Of a DNA stretch of 64,000 nucleotides, positions 8,307 to 17,074 are shown one piece after another. Both the position numbers and the translations under genes were made by a program. Below the pieces are notes generated by a model. The model was not told the DNA's origin and ran no database searches. It saw only the letters and a program-made list of their open reading frames with translations. The DNA comes from Halapricum desulfuricans. Lineage in GTDB: Archaea > Halobacteriota > Halobacteria > Halobacteriales > Haloarculaceae. How positions within the stretch are numbered: the first letter of the stretch is position 1; every line of letters starts with the position of its first letter. The stretch lies in contig NZ_CP064791.1 of the NCBI RefSeq assembly GCF_017094465.1, positions 1,612,001-1,676,000 of the forward strand. The letters run 5' to 3'.

Positions 8307-9481
8307 TGGTCGATCCGCTGCTCGTCGCCGGTGTCATCGTCGCCATGTTCGTGGCGTTCAACATCGGCGGCTCCACGACCGGCCCGGCGTTCGGCCCGGC
8401 AGTCGGCGCGAATGCCATCTCGAAGACGACAGCGGCGGGACTGATGACGGTGTTTTTCTTCGTCGGGGCCTGGACGATCGGCCGGAACGTCGTAGAGACG
8501 CTCGGCGGGGAACTCATCACCGACGCGAGCGTCTTCACCCTCGAGACGAGCATCGGCGTCCTGTTTTTCATCGGGCTCGCGCTGTTCATCGGCAACCTCT
8601 TTGGCGTCCCTGCCTCGACGTCGATGACGGCCGTCGGATCGATCGCCGGACTCGGCGTCGCGACCGGCTCGCTCGGCTGGACCACGATGGGGCAGATCGC
8701 GACCTGGTGGATCGTCGCTCCCGTCATCGGGTTCTGGGTCTCGCTGATCGTCGGTCGGTACTTCTACTCGCGGATCAACGAGTTGATCGCGATGGATCGC
8801 TCGGACGGGCCGCTGGTCGAACTCGATCGCTCCGGCGCCGTACCCAGGCCGTCTGTCCACGAGACGACCAACCGGCGGGAACTGTACGGCGTCGTCACAG
8901 TCGTCGTGATCGGGTGTGTGATGGCCTTTAGCTCCGGGACGTCGAACATCGCGAACGCGATCGCACCGCTGGTCGGAAGCGGCGCGATCGAGATGAACCC
9001 CGCAATTCTGCTGGGCGGTGTCGCCGTCGGGATCGGGACGTTCACCATCGCCCGTCGGACCCTGGAGACGATGGGCAGCGACATCACCGAACTACCGCTA
9101 ACGGCGGCGATCGTCGTCGCGTCTGTCAGTTCCGCGCTGGTGATCTTCCTCTCGGCGATCGGCATCCCCGCCAGTTTCGTCGTCATCGCGACGATGTCGA
9201 TCATCGGGCTGGGCTGGGGCCGGGCAACCCGTCCGGTCACCGTCACCGAGGCCGTCACCGGGGAAGAGACGCCGGCGGTCACCGTCGACTCGCTGGCAGT
9301 CGACGAGGAGGGCGAGGAACTGCCGCCGATCGGCGAGGAGGATCCCGAGGTTCCCAACGCGGCGGACCTGTTCAACCCGGCGACGACGGCGCGTGTCGTG
9401 TTGATGCAGAACGTCGTGCCCGTCATCGCCACCTTCGGGGCGTATCTCACCTTCGAGTTCGTCCCGATCTTCGGAATCTGA
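8306..9481 (+). CDS. Inorganic phosphate transporter, Pit family
   Basis: This 391-residue membrane permease belongs to the PiT/PHO-4 family, which moves phosphate with a cation down its gradient. The two family repeats are visible: FVAFNIGGSTTGPAFGPAVG near the N-terminus and FSSGTSNIANAIAPLVGSGA in the second half. Each sits in hydrophobic helices, with a charged cytoplasmic segment between the halves. The call is supported by length and the two inverted signature repeats. The gene follows the tetrad-repeat membrane protein with a one-base overlap, so that protein may be an accessory (inference). It adds a low-affinity phosphate route to the Pst systems at 55-64 kb. Confidence 0.92.
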   Translation: MVDPLLVAGVIVAMFVAFNIGGSTTGPAFGPAVGANAISKTTAAGLMTVFFFVGAWTIGRNVVETLGGELITDASVFTLETSIGVLFFIGLALFIGNLFGVPASTSMTAVGSIAGLGVATGSLGWTTMGQIATWWIVAPVIGFWVSLIVGRYFYSRINELIAMDRSDGPLVELDRSGAVPRPSVHETTNRRELYGVVTVVVIGCVMAFSSGTSNIANAIAPLVGSGAIEMNPAILLGGVAVGIGTFTIARRTLETMGSDITELPLTAAIVVASVSSALVIFLSAIGIPASFVVIATMSIIGLGWGRATRPVTVTEAVTGEETPAVTVDSLAVDEEGEELPPIGEEDPEVPNAADLFNPATTARVVLMQNVVPVIATFGAYLTFEFVPIFGI

Positions 9482-9539
9482 GTCGGCCCACAGGCCTCAG
9501 AATCCGAGCTATCACGCGATCTTATTGTCCCGAGAGAAC

Positions 9540-10253
9540 TCAGGCCTCGCCGTATGCCGGGACGGCCGCGCCGCTGGTCGCGCCCGCGGCGTCACTGCAG
9601 AGGAACTGCACGACATCGGCGATCTCGACGGGATCGACCCATGTCTCGTGATCGGCGTCGGGCATCATCTCGCGGTTCATCGGCGTGTCGATCACGCTCG
9701 GCATGACCGCGTTGGCTCGTACCGTCCCGAGATGCTCTTCGGCGATCGTCTCGGTGAGGAGCCTGACCCCTGCTTTCGAGGCGCGGTAGATCCCGTCACC
9801 CTCCCCGCCTTCGAGCGATGAGCGGGCGGAGACGCTGACGATCGAGCCCTCGCGCTCCTGAAGATAGGGGAGCGCGTGTTTCGAAGCCAGAAACATCGTC
9901 TTGAGGTTGACGTCGAACAGGAACTCGAAGGTGTCGACGTCCGTCTCGGCGATCGGCGTCCCGCCGCGCCAGGTCCCGGCGACGTTCGCCAGGTAGTCGA
10001 TCCCACCGTGATCGGTCACGACCTGCTCGATAGTGCTTTTGACCCGGGGCTCGTCGGTGAAATCGGACTGGTAGACCTCGATGTGCTCGTGGTCGGGATC
10101 GAGCAGGAAGTCCTCGCTTTCCGGTTCGACGATGTCGACTGCCGCGACCGTCGCGCCCGCGTCGGCAAAGCCGGTTGCGATCGCGCTCCCGAGCGCGCCG
10201 CCCGCGCCGGTCACGAGAGCGACACGCCCGCTGAAATCAAACGTAACTGACAT
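9540..10253 (-). CDS. Short-chain dehydrogenase/reductase (SDR)
   Basis: This 237-residue NAD(P)-dependent oxidoreductase has the glycine-rich motif VTGAGGALGSAIA, then NVAG, the catalytic serine in IVSVSARSS and the YRASK form of the YxxxK motif. All elements of a classical SDR are present, so it should be active. The substrate is unknown. The ATG at 10253 starts six residues before the Rossmann strand. It is transcribed divergently from the glycerophosphodiesterase gene about 90 bases away. Confidence 0.93.
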   Translation of the reverse strand: MSVTFDFSGRVALVTGAGGALGSAIATGFADAGATVAAVDIVEPESEDFLLDPDHEHIEVYQSDFTDEPRVKSTIEQVVTDHGGIDYLANVAGTWRGGTPIAETDVDTFEFLFDVNLKTMFLASKHALPYLQEREGSIVSVSARSSLEGGEGDGIYRASKAGVRLLTETIAEEHLGTVRANAVMPSVIDTPMNREMMPDADHETWVDPVEIADVVQFLCSDAAGATSGAAVPAYGEA

Positions 10254-10343
10254 CGGTGGCTGTTCACACGGCCCGAGAGTGAATAAACTGTCGCATATCT
10301 TCGCCTCCAAAGTCCTATTGTCACCCCGTGCGTGGCCCCCAGT

Positions 10344-11003
10344 ATGCGCTGTATCGCCCATCGCGGATTCGCCGGGCTCTATCCCGAGAACACGCTGACA
10401 GCCGTCCGTCAGGCCGCCGAGCGTGCCGATATGATCGAAGTCGACGTCCGACAGTGTCGCTCGGGCGATCCGGTCGTCATCCACGACGAAACGGTCGATC
10501 GCGTCACGGATTCGACCGGATCTGTCGCCGACATTTCGCTGGCGACGCTGCAATCGATGGACGTGCTCGGCACCGGCGAGGGTGTGCCGTCGCTGGAAGC
10601 CGTGTTGCGGACCGTGCCGGACGGCGTCGGTCTGAACCTCGAACTCAAGGAGCCGGATCTCGTCGAGCCAGTGATCGACCTCCTCGACGCGTTCGACACC
10701 GAGATCCTGCTGTCGTCGTTCGACGTGGAGACGCTCGCGGCCGCGCGCGATCTCGATCCGTCGATCGACCGGGCCCTGCTGGTCGACTCGTCCTCCGAGG
10801 CGGCTATCGAGCGGGCGGCGAGTCTGGACTGCGAAGCGATCCATCCACACTGGCGACTGGTCGATTTCGCGCTGCTGGAGCGGGCCCATCGCTCGGATCT
10901 GAACGTCAACGTCTGGCCGATCAGCGATCCGGAACGGACGGCCGAATACGAGAAGATGGGCGTCGACGGGGTCATCGTCGAAGAGCCGGCCGGCTGTCGC
11001 TAG
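10344..11003 (+). CDS. Glycerophosphodiester phosphodiesterase
   Basis: This 219-residue GDPD-family enzyme hydrolyses glycerophosphodiesters to glycerol phosphate and an alcohol. The N-terminus has CIAHRGFAGLYPENTL, with the HRG and PENT motifs. It then has MIEVDVRQC with the metal-binding acidic pair and VVIHDETVDR with the catalytic histidine. The C-terminus VWPISDPE...GVDGVIVEEP is also typical. The ATG at 10344 is chosen over a GTG four codons earlier. No signal peptide is present, so the enzyme is cytoplasmic. The 3' end overlaps the convergent membrane gene by four bases. Confidence 0.93.
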   Translation: MRCIAHRGFAGLYPENTLTAVRQAAERADMIEVDVRQCRSGDPVVIHDETVDRVTDSTGSVADISLATLQSMDVLGTGEGVPSLEAVLRTVPDGVGLNLELKEPDLVEPVIDLLDAFDTEILLSSFDVETLAAARDLDPSIDRALLVDSSSEAAIERAASLDCEAIHPHWRLVDFALLERAHRSDLNVNVWPISDPERTAEYEKMGVDGVIVEEPAGCR

Positions 11004-11731
11004 GTCCGCATTCCCTGGAGGTTCTGCCGGAGCTTGATTGTCGAGGTCATCAGCGTCGTCGCGGTCATGATCACCAGGACGACCTGGACGTGGAGGACGA
11101 TCACTCGATCGAGACCGGCGAAGACGGCCAGCTCCGCGATCGAAATCAGCGCCGCGAACAACAACACCGGCAGCAGGTGTCGCAGCAGCGTCTCCAAAAG
11201 CGTTCCTCGAACGCGAACGTTGTCGAGCTGTCGCTGGCCGAATCGATACCCGTACGACAGGACGAACAGCCCGCTTGCCCCGACGAGCCCGGCGAGCCCC
11301 TGGCGATGTTCGGGGAACACGACCAAACCGGCCGAAAGCACCCCGACGACTCCGAGGAGCAACACTGTCAGCGATGCGCGCCCGGGGGCGGAGTCGTTTG
11401 CAGTCCCGGCGCTGGCGGCGTCGATCTCCCGGAGCGCGAGCGCGAGCACGAGCGCGAACAGCAGGGCTGCGCCGCTGGCCAACTCGAGCAACCAGTCCGG
11501 GGCCAGCGTAATACGACCGATCCCGACCAATCCGTAGCCCGTGCCGACGACACCGACCAGCAGTAGATACCCCCACAGCGTCGTCTGTGTGGTGTCACTG
11601 GCGCGACCGTTCCAGTAAGCGTACAGCGCGAACCGCACGCCGAGCGCCGTGAGCAGGAAGAACGCGATGAACGCGATAAACGTCAGGTTCGGATTGCCGG
11701 CCAGTTCATTGAGTCCGATCAGGTTCGCCAT
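11000..11731 (-). CDS. Polytopic membrane protein, unknown function
   Basis: This 243-residue protein has about seven hydrophobic segments, including LTFIAFIAFFLLTALGVRF, LLLVGVVGTGYGLVGIG, LLFALVLALAL, LTVLLLGVVGVLSAGLVVF and VIVLHVQVVLVIMTATTLM. I see no transport or enzyme motif. It begins one base after the stop codon of the upstream pseudokinase gene. The two are therefore almost certainly one operon and may act together at the membrane. It is haloarchaea-like in composition, but I do not recognise the family. Confidence 0.7.
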   Translation of the reverse strand: MANLIGLNELAGNPNLTFIAFIAFFLLTALGVRFALYAYWNGRASDTTQTTLWGYLLLVGVVGTGYGLVGIGRITLAPDWLLELASGAALLFALVLALALREIDAASAGTANDSAPGRASLTVLLLGVVGVLSAGLVVFPEHRQGLAGLVGASGLFVLSYGYRFGQRQLDNVRVRGTLLETLLRHLLPVLLFAALISIAELAVFAGLDRVIVLHVQVVLVIMTATTLMTSTIKLRQNLQGMRT

Positions 11732-13168
11732 CTAGATTCGCTCCCGTGCATCGAGCAGGTCCTGTTGGAACGCGACCGCTGTTTCGTACCGCGTCAGCTT
11801 CTGGCGCGCCAGTGCCTTCGAGACGATTCCGTCGAGAAACGCCGGTACCGCCGCGGCCTCGGACGGGGGCGTCGGTCGCGTCTCACCCGGAACCCGCGTG
11901 CGAACGTCGGCGTAGCTCCCGTCGTAGGGCGGCTCGCCGGCGAGGAGATAATAGAGGATCGCCCCGAGTTGGTAGATGTCCGTCGCCTGATCGACACCGC
12001 CGAACGAGGCATCGAAGTATTCGGGAGCGGCAAAGCGCGGATCGAGACAGGTCGACGGATCGACGAACCACCGATAGACCGTCAACAACCCGATATTGTC
12101 GAGTCGGGCACGCTGACCCGCCTCCGTTTCGAGCTCGACCGCGACGCTCTCCGGATCGATCCCGCCGTGAACAATATCCCGCTGGTGGAGCGTCGCGAGT
12201 CCGTCCGCAAGCCGGGCGACGGTACCGACGATCTCGGAGACGTTCCAGTCGGGCAGGCCAGCCCGCAGCGTCGCCTCGACGTGCTGGCTCGCGACCCACG
12301 GCTCCGGGCGCGTACCGCTATCGTACAGCGAGACGACGTGTTCGTGGTCGATCCGCCCCCACTGTTCGATCGCCCCGGCAAGTCGGCGCTGAAACGTCTG
12401 CCTGTTCTCGGTCGGCTGGTAGAACAGCCGGAGCGAAAGCGCCTGTTCACGACCCCCGTGCGTTGCCAGCACGGGATACGCGTGCGCGTACCGGCCCGGA
12501 ACCTCCCCTGTCAGCACCATCAGCTGGTCGAATCGGCTTTGTTCGACGATCGATTCGACACGCTCGTGGAGCCGCTTCACTCGCTGGCGGGCGGTCTCGG
12601 AACTGCCACCGGGCGCCTCCTCGTCCGTGTCACTCCCGGGCTCCGACTGGCTGTTTTCGTCGCTGTTCTCCCACCCTGGCGCACGTTCGTCACCCCGCTC
12701 GTCGGCCTGCCCGTACACGAGTCCCGACCCGGAGTCCGCGCCGCCGGGATGGCGCACGCGTCCGACATCGTCCCGGCTGGGCTCGCCGGGCTGGAAATAC
12801 CCGCTCCGGACGAACCCGCCCTGACGGGTGTACTGCAGCGGCTCCTCGTCGCGCTGCTCGCGCAACTCCTGGAGGGTTTCGTCGACTCGCTCCGGGAACT
12901 GCGTCATGAGGTACTCCAGCGCCAGGATCGACTCCGGACGTGCGACGTCGTCGTCGAGGCGGTCGACCAGCCGGCGGACGGTGTACTCGACGCTCCCCGG
13001 GTCCTCGCTGGCGATCAGACAGAGACCACAGGCAGCTCCGATGCGGACAGTTCGATCGTCGCTGTCGAGACGGCCGACTAACCGCGGCAACGCTTGCTGA
13101 CCCCGCTCGGGGTCAGCGATAATATCCGCAAGCATCGTCCGGACGGCCTCACTGTCGGCGCTCGACAT
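11732..13168 (-). CDS. HEAT-like repeats plus degenerate protein kinase domain (pseudokinase)
   Basis: In this 478-residue protein, residues 1-100 form HEAT/armadillo-like helices ([20 protein letters not shown]). An acidic, disordered linker follows. A protein-kinase fold starts at about residue 210. Key catalytic positions are altered: the HRDLKPEN loop reads HGGIDPESV, the DFG site reads NIG, and the strand-3 lysine position appears to be arginine (LSLRLF). The structural APE motif (AAPEYFD) and the helix-F aspartate (DIYQLGAIL) are kept. The ATG at 13168 matches the start of the repeat domain. It is followed without a gap by a membrane protein gene. A binding or scaffold role is inferred. 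Confidence 0.8.
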   Translation of the reverse strand: MSSADSEAVRTMLADIIADPERGQQALPRLVGRLDSDDRTVRIGAACGLCLIASEDPGSVEYTVRRLVDRLDDDVARPESILALEYLMTQFPERVDETLQELREQRDEEPLQYTRQGGFVRSGYFQPGEPSRDDVGRVRHPGGADSGSGLVYGQADERGDERAPGWENSDENSQSEPGSDTDEEAPGGSSETARQRVKRLHERVESIVEQSRFDQLMVLTGEVPGRYAHAYPVLATHGGREQALSLRLFYQPTENRQTFQRRLAGAIEQWGRIDHEHVVSLYDSGTRPEPWVASQHVEATLRAGLPDWNVSEIVGTVARLADGLATLHQRDIVHGGIDPESVAVELETEAGQRARLDNIGLLTVYRWFVDPSTCLDPRFAAPEYFDASFGGVDQATDIYQLGAILYYLLAGEPPYDGSYADVRTRVPGETRPTPPSEAAAVPAFLDGIVSKALARQKLTRYETAVAFQQDLLDARERI

Positions 13169-13204
13169 TGTCTGTGGTAAGTGTCGTGATACTATTCGGT
13201 CCCG

Positions 13205-13219
13205 GGTAATGATATTACC
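13205..13219. promoter_or_regulatory. Palindrome in the pseudokinase/transducer divergent gap
   Basis: The arms GGTAAT and ATTACC flank the centre GAT in the 145-base gap between the divergent pseudokinase and phototaxis-transducer genes. It lies 37 bases upstream of one start and about 95 bases upstream of the other. A regulator site is possible. No regulator gene adjoins it. Confidence 0.4.
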
Positions 13220-13313
13220 GGCTCGGACGGTCGCGGATCCGCCATCGGTCGGTGTTATCACCGCTGAAAATCGAGGGCGTGGGTTTTACTGTGCGAAATC
13301 GAATTGTCTGTCG

Positions 13314-15617
13314 ATGAAACCGTCGAAACGATCGCTGCTTCCGGCAGCGGTTCGTCAGAGCTACGCGATGCGGCTGGGGGTCGCACTCGCGTTCTCCATC
13401 GTGGTGATCGTCGCGTTCGGTGGCGTGATCAGCGCACAGACGACCACACAACTACAGGAGAACGTCGAAACGGATCTGACAGCTCAGTCGAACACCGAGG
13501 CGAGCCAGATCGATACCTGGCTTCGGTCGATCGAGGGCGACGCACGAACGACCTCGAAACTCCCGGTCTACGCCAGCGGAGATACCGACGAAATAAAACA
13601 GGATCTCGATTCGCTGGTCGCATCCGGACACACACCTGACGACGTGATCGGGGTGCACTACCTGAATACCGAGAACATGACGTTCGTGACGAGTTCCGCC
13701 GACAGGATGATCGGTGTCAACGCCAGCGTGCAGGGTGCCCCGTTCGCGACCGATCCACCGTCGTTCGACGGGAGTGACGACGTCGTCCTGACCGAACCGT
13801 TCTCGGTGTCGGTCGTCGACCACCCGATCGTCGCCGCGATCACGCCGATCGAGGGAACCGACGATCGAGCGCTCGTGTACATGATCGATCTCTCTGCTCA
13901 CGCCGATCGGATCGCGGACAACGCCGGCGACACGACGACCGTCGTGATCGACCAGCAGGGTCGCTACGCGGCGCATCCGAATCAGAGTAAACTCCTGACG
14001 GACGCAGGTGTCGATGGCTTCGATCTCGGAGCCGGTGAGAGCGACTTCACGTCCGACGATGGGACGCTTCGAAGTGCTACGGGACTGGAGACGGCCGACT
14101 GGACGGTGATGGTCCAGACCCAACGGGCGGACGCCTACGCGCTGGCCGATCAAATCAACGCCGACCTGCTCGGGTTGGTCCTGCTCGCGATCATCAACCT
14201 CGGACTCGTCGGCGTGACGATCGGCAGTAATACGATCACGTCGCTGCGTCGGTTGACGGCCCGTGCCGAGGAGATGGCCGACGGCGACCTCGACGTGGAC
14301 CTGCGGACGACGCGCGAAGACGAGATTGGGTCGCTCTATCAGTCCTTCGCGGCGATGCGCGATTCCCTCCGGGAGAAGATCGACGAGGCCCAGGAGGCGC
14401 GTCAGTCCGCCGAAGGGGCACGCGAATCCGCCGAGCAGGCCCGCCGCGAGGCCGAGAGCGAACGGGCCGAGATGGAGGCGATGACCTCCCATCTCACCTC
14501 GAAGGCGAGCGAATACGAGTCCGTACTCGATCAGGCCGCCGAAGGTGATCTGACCGGCCGGGTCGATCCCCAGAGCGAGAGTGACGCGATGGAGCGGGTC
14601 GGCCAGAAGATCAACGCGACGCTGGATTCCCTGGAGCGGATCGTCGCCGACGTCGAGTCGTTCTCCTCGGAGGTGCTCACCGCCTCCGACCGCGTCCAGC
14701 GCAACGCCGACGAAGTCAGCGAGGCGAGCCAGCAGGTCACCAGTTCTATCGACGAGATCTTCGAGGGGGCACGGAAACAGAACGAGCGACTCAACGACGC
14801 CTCCGGCGAGATGGAAAACCTCAGCGCAACTGCCGAGGAGGTCGCATCCTCGGCCCAAGAGGTCGCAGAGACCTCTCAGGCGGCGGCCGAAGCCGGCGAG
14901 GAGGGTCGTGAGGCCGCACAGGAGGCTATCCAGGAGATGAACGCCATCGAGGCCGAGACCGAGGAGATGGTCGAGGAGATCAACGCGCTGGACGACGATC
15001 TCGACGAGATCAACGACATCATCAACGTGATCACCGAGATCGTCGAGCAGACCAACATGCTGGCGCTGAACGCCTCTATCGAGGCCGCTCACGCCGACGG
15101 ACAGGGAGACGGGTTCGCCGTGGTCGCCGACGAGATCAAGAGCCTCGCCGAGGAGACCAAAGACGCCGCCGGCGATATCGAACAGCGCATCGAGCGCATC
15201 CAGTCACAGGCCGGCGATACCGTCGAGACGATGGAGTCGACGAGCGAGCGGATCACGGACGGCGTCGAGACCGTCACCGAAACCGTCGACGCTCTGGAGA
15301 CGATCGTCGACCGAACCGAGGACGCCGACGCGGGTATCCAGGAGATCGACGACGCGACGGCCGAGCAAGCTCGGACCGCACAGGAGGTAATGCAAACGAT
15401 CGACGACCTCTCGGCGATCAGCCAGCAGACCGCACAGGAAGCGGATACCGTCGCCGCTGCGGCCGACGATCAGGAGCACGCGATCACCGAAGTCTCCGAA
15501 TCCGCGACCGATCTCCGCCGGCGCGCCTCCGATCTCGAACAGCTACTCGAACGCTTCACCGTCGAGACGACCCCCTCGGGAGCGTCGTCTCCGGAGCCCG
15601 CAACAACTGACGATTGA
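13314..15617 (+). CDS. HtrII-like phototaxis transducer (methyl-accepting chemotaxis protein)
   Basis: This 767-residue transducer has TM1 at about residues 20-41, an extracellular sensing region of roughly 240 residues, TM2 near 281-303, a HAMP domain ([19 protein letters not shown]), then long coiled-coil helices with the signalling tip [20 protein letters not shown] and [15 protein letters not shown]. It ends two bases before the rhodopsin gene, the usual htr-sop arrangement. Total length is close to that of the Halobacterium HtrII, which has a large external domain, unlike the short Natronomonas type. It should relay the rhodopsin signal to CheA, and may also sense a small molecule outside the cell. 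Confidence 0.9.
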   Translation: MKPSKRSLLPAAVRQSYAMRLGVALAFSIVVIVAFGGVISAQTTTQLQENVETDLTAQSNTEASQIDTWLRSIEGDARTTSKLPVYASGDTDEIKQDLDSLVASGHTPDDVIGVHYLNTENMTFVTSSADRMIGVNASVQGAPFATDPPSFDGSDDVVLTEPFSVSVVDHPIVAAITPIEGTDDRALVYMIDLSAHADRIADNAGDTTTVVIDQQGRYAAHPNQSKLLTDAGVDGFDLGAGESDFTSDDGTLRSATGLETADWTVMVQTQRADAYALADQINADLLGLVLLAIINLGLVGVTIGSNTITSLRRLTARAEEMADGDLDVDLRTTREDEIGSLYQSFAAMRDSLREKIDEAQEARQSAEGARESAEQARREAESERAEMEAMTSHLTSKASEYESVLDQAAEGDLTGRVDPQSESDAMERVGQKINATLDSLERIVADVESFSSEVLTASDRVQRNADEVSEASQQVTSSIDEIFEGARKQNERLNDASGEMENLSATAEEVASSAQEVAETSQAAAEAGEEGREAAQEAIQEMNAIEAETEEMVEEINALDDDLDEINDIINVITEIVEQTNMLALNASIEAAHADGQGDGFAVVADEIKSLAEETKDAAGDIEQRIERIQSQAGDTVETMESTSERITDGVETVTETVDALETIVDRTEDADAGIQEIDDATAEQARTAQEVMQTIDDLSAISQQTAQEADTVAAAADDQEHAITEVSESATDLRRRASDLEQLLERFTVETTPSGASSPEPATTDD

Positions 15618-15619
15618 TC

Positions 15620-16333
15620 ATGGATCTAACAATCACCACCTGGTTCACGCTTGGCACCGTCGGCATGGCACTGGGAACGATCGGACTGATCGTGGGGTAC
15701 ACCCGCCTGTCCGAGGCGCATCGCCTGCCGTTTCTGGATCTGGTCGGCGTGACGGCCATCGCGACAGTCGCGTACGCGCTGATGGCGCTCGACGTCGGCA
15801 CGGTCACGAGCGCTCGCGGGGCCACGCTGTACATCCCGCGGTACGTCGACTGGCTGTTGACGACGCCGATGCACATCGCCTACGTCGCCTTCCTGGCCGG
15901 GGCCGACCGGGAGACGATCGCGAAACTCGGGGCGCTACAGGCCTCGACAATCGTGCTCGGGTTCGCCGGCGGGATGGTCGCCTCGCCGCTGAATCTGGTG
16001 CTGTTCGCTGCCGGTGGCGTCGCCTTCGGCGTCCTCGTGTACTGGCTGTACACCGACATCGGCGAACTCGCCCGCGAGCGCGACGACATGACCCTGGCGC
16101 TGTACCGGACGCTACGGAACTTCGTCGTCGTCCTCTGGATGATCTACCCGGTCGTCTGGCTGCTCGGCGAAACCGGGTTCGCCTTCATGAACACCGAAAC
16201 CGTCTCGCTTGTGGTCACCTACATCGACATCGTGGCCAAGGTCGGCTTCGGACTGCTCGCCTATTCGGCATTGCGGGACATCGAGTTCCTCGAATCGTCC
16301 GAAGACAGCGTGATGGCGACACCGTCGGACTGA
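15620..16333 (+). CDS. Sensory rhodopsin, SRII-related with non-standard residues
   Basis: This 237-residue seven-helix retinal protein carries RYVDWLLTTP (counterion Asp77), YIDIVAKVGFG with the Schiff-base Lys207 and Asp203, and IYPVVWLLG in helix F. Overall it reads most like SRII (LYRTLRNFVVVLW against the SRII version LYVRLRNLTVILW). Helix G keeps a tyrosine (Tyr201) equivalent to the SRII residue that contacts HtrII. The proton-donor position of bacteriorhodopsin (Asp96) is Tyr88, as expected for a sensor. Ala206 replaces the threonine characteristic of SRII. His85 sits at the bacteriorhodopsin Leu93 position. The ATG at 15620 is preferred to TTG at 15614. It is co-transcribed with its transducer. 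Confidence 0.9.
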   Translation: MDLTITTWFTLGTVGMALGTIGLIVGYTRLSEAHRLPFLDLVGVTAIATVAYALMALDVGTVTSARGATLYIPRYVDWLLTTPMHIAYVAFLAGADRETIAKLGALQASTIVLGFAGGMVASPLNLVLFAAGGVAFGVLVYWLYTDIGELARERDDMTLALYRTLRNFVVVLWMIYPVVWLLGETGFAFMNTETVSLVVTYIDIVAKVGFGLLAYSALRDIEFLESSEDSVMATPSD

Positions 16334-16460
16334 TCGGTTTCCCCTCTTTGGTCTGTACGGCTTGTATCGGCGGACGGCAATCGCGCACTGATTCGCGCGG
16401 GACTTCCGGGATTCAAATCCCGCTAGCCACTTCGCTCAGCACAAAACGTTCGTCGCAGAA

Positions 16461-16484
16461 AGCGGGCCGAGCGCGATTTGAACC
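16461..16484 (-). repeat. Copy of tRNA-Lys 3' end (att-like remnant 1)
   Basis: On the minus strand it reads GGTTCAAATCGCGCTCGGCC and continues CGCT. It matches the T-arm and acceptor 3' strand of the tRNA-Lys at 18406-18479, in the same orientation. The rest of the tRNA is absent. Confidence 0.7.
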
Positions 16485-16485
16485 A

Positions 16486-16622
16486 GCATACGGCGAGCGG
16501 AGCGAGCCGTTTCACCGGGTGCGAACGAAGTGAGCGCCCGGCCTTTTGGATTCTAAAGTTTTCGAGGAGTGGTGCCCGCAACGCGGCGCAGTCGCGTGAG
16601 GACACCCGACGCTGAAAAGTTT
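16486..16622 (+). repeat. Three-hairpin intergenic element, copy A
   Basis: The element runs from AGCATACG through the conserved linkers CCGTTTCACCGG, TTTTCGAGGAGTGGTGCCCG and CACCCGACG to GAAAAGT. Variable stems lie between them. It is almost identical to copy C at 18126-18262. Confidence 0.8.
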
Positions 16623-16623
16623 A

Positions 16624-16648
16624 GAGCGGGGCGAGCGCGATTTGAACC
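16624..16648 (-). repeat. Copy of tRNA-Lys 3' end (att-like remnant 2)
   Basis: The minus strand reads GGTTCAAATCGCGCTCGCCC followed by CGCTC. It sits directly after copy A of the three-hairpin element. Confidence 0.65.
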
Positions 16649-16751
16649 ACGCGAAGACGGTCCTGCTCGCTCACGATGTTCGCTGCGCGGGCTGCGGCTT
16701 CTCTCATTCAAATTGCCCTGGCGTTTACATTGCTCATGCCGTTCGTGGGAA

Positions 16752-16775
16752 AACGGGGCGGGCGCGATTTGAACC
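16752..16775 (-). repeat. Copy of tRNA-Lys 3' end (att-like remnant 3)
   Basis: The minus strand reads GGTTCAAATCGCGCCCGCCC. It is followed on the plus strand by the beginning of another three-hairpin element (AGTATACGGCCAGCGAAGCG) that then degenerates. Confidence 0.65.
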
Positions 16776-17074
16776 AGTATACGGCCAGCGAAGCGAGCCG
16801 TTTCACCGGATGCGACTGGTGAATGCCCAGCACGGAGTGGGAGTAAACCGATAACGGACGCTGCATCCATTTCTACTCGCTCCGTGAGGACGAGGCTTGG
16901 CGCCCTGTCGCTCAGATGCTAAACGAGGTGCCCACTTCGGCACTCCTGATACGGCACGTTGTAGTTCGAGCGGTATCTCGACAAGCGCGGGGACTCCAGC
17001 GACGCACGGGATCGGCCAACGATAGGCGAGGCTATGGCTGTTGGACCGGAAAACAGAAGCGGTAGATGGCAATT

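Larger units (their letters stand above)
16471..16713. repeat. Long direct repeat, copy 1
   Basis: About 242 bases match 18111-18353 with only a handful of differences, at a constant offset of 1640 bases. It contains a three-hairpin element and an att-like tRNA-Lys 3' end. Confidence 0.85.
16334..17074. other. Gene-poor region with tRNA-3'-end copies and structured repeats
   Basis: I see no credible protein gene in these 741 bases. They hold three copies of the tRNA-Lys 3' sequence (16461-16484, 16624-16648, 16752-16775), one full three-hairpin element (16486-16622) and the start of a second one (16776-16825). A T-arm-like inverted segment sits near 16408-16423 (GGGATTCAAATCCCGC). Beyond about 16840 nothing recognisable is left. 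Confidence 0.75.

Noticed and set aside
9540-11576. 678-codon open frame on the minus strand
   Set aside because: Only the part after the ATG at 10253 is a gene (SDR). The upstream part is antisense to the glycerophosphodiesterase and has no recognisable domain.
13452-15092. Minus-strand open frame opposite the transducer gene
   Set aside because: It is an antisense shadow produced by GC-rich codon bias. The plus strand encodes an unmistakable chemotaxis transducer.
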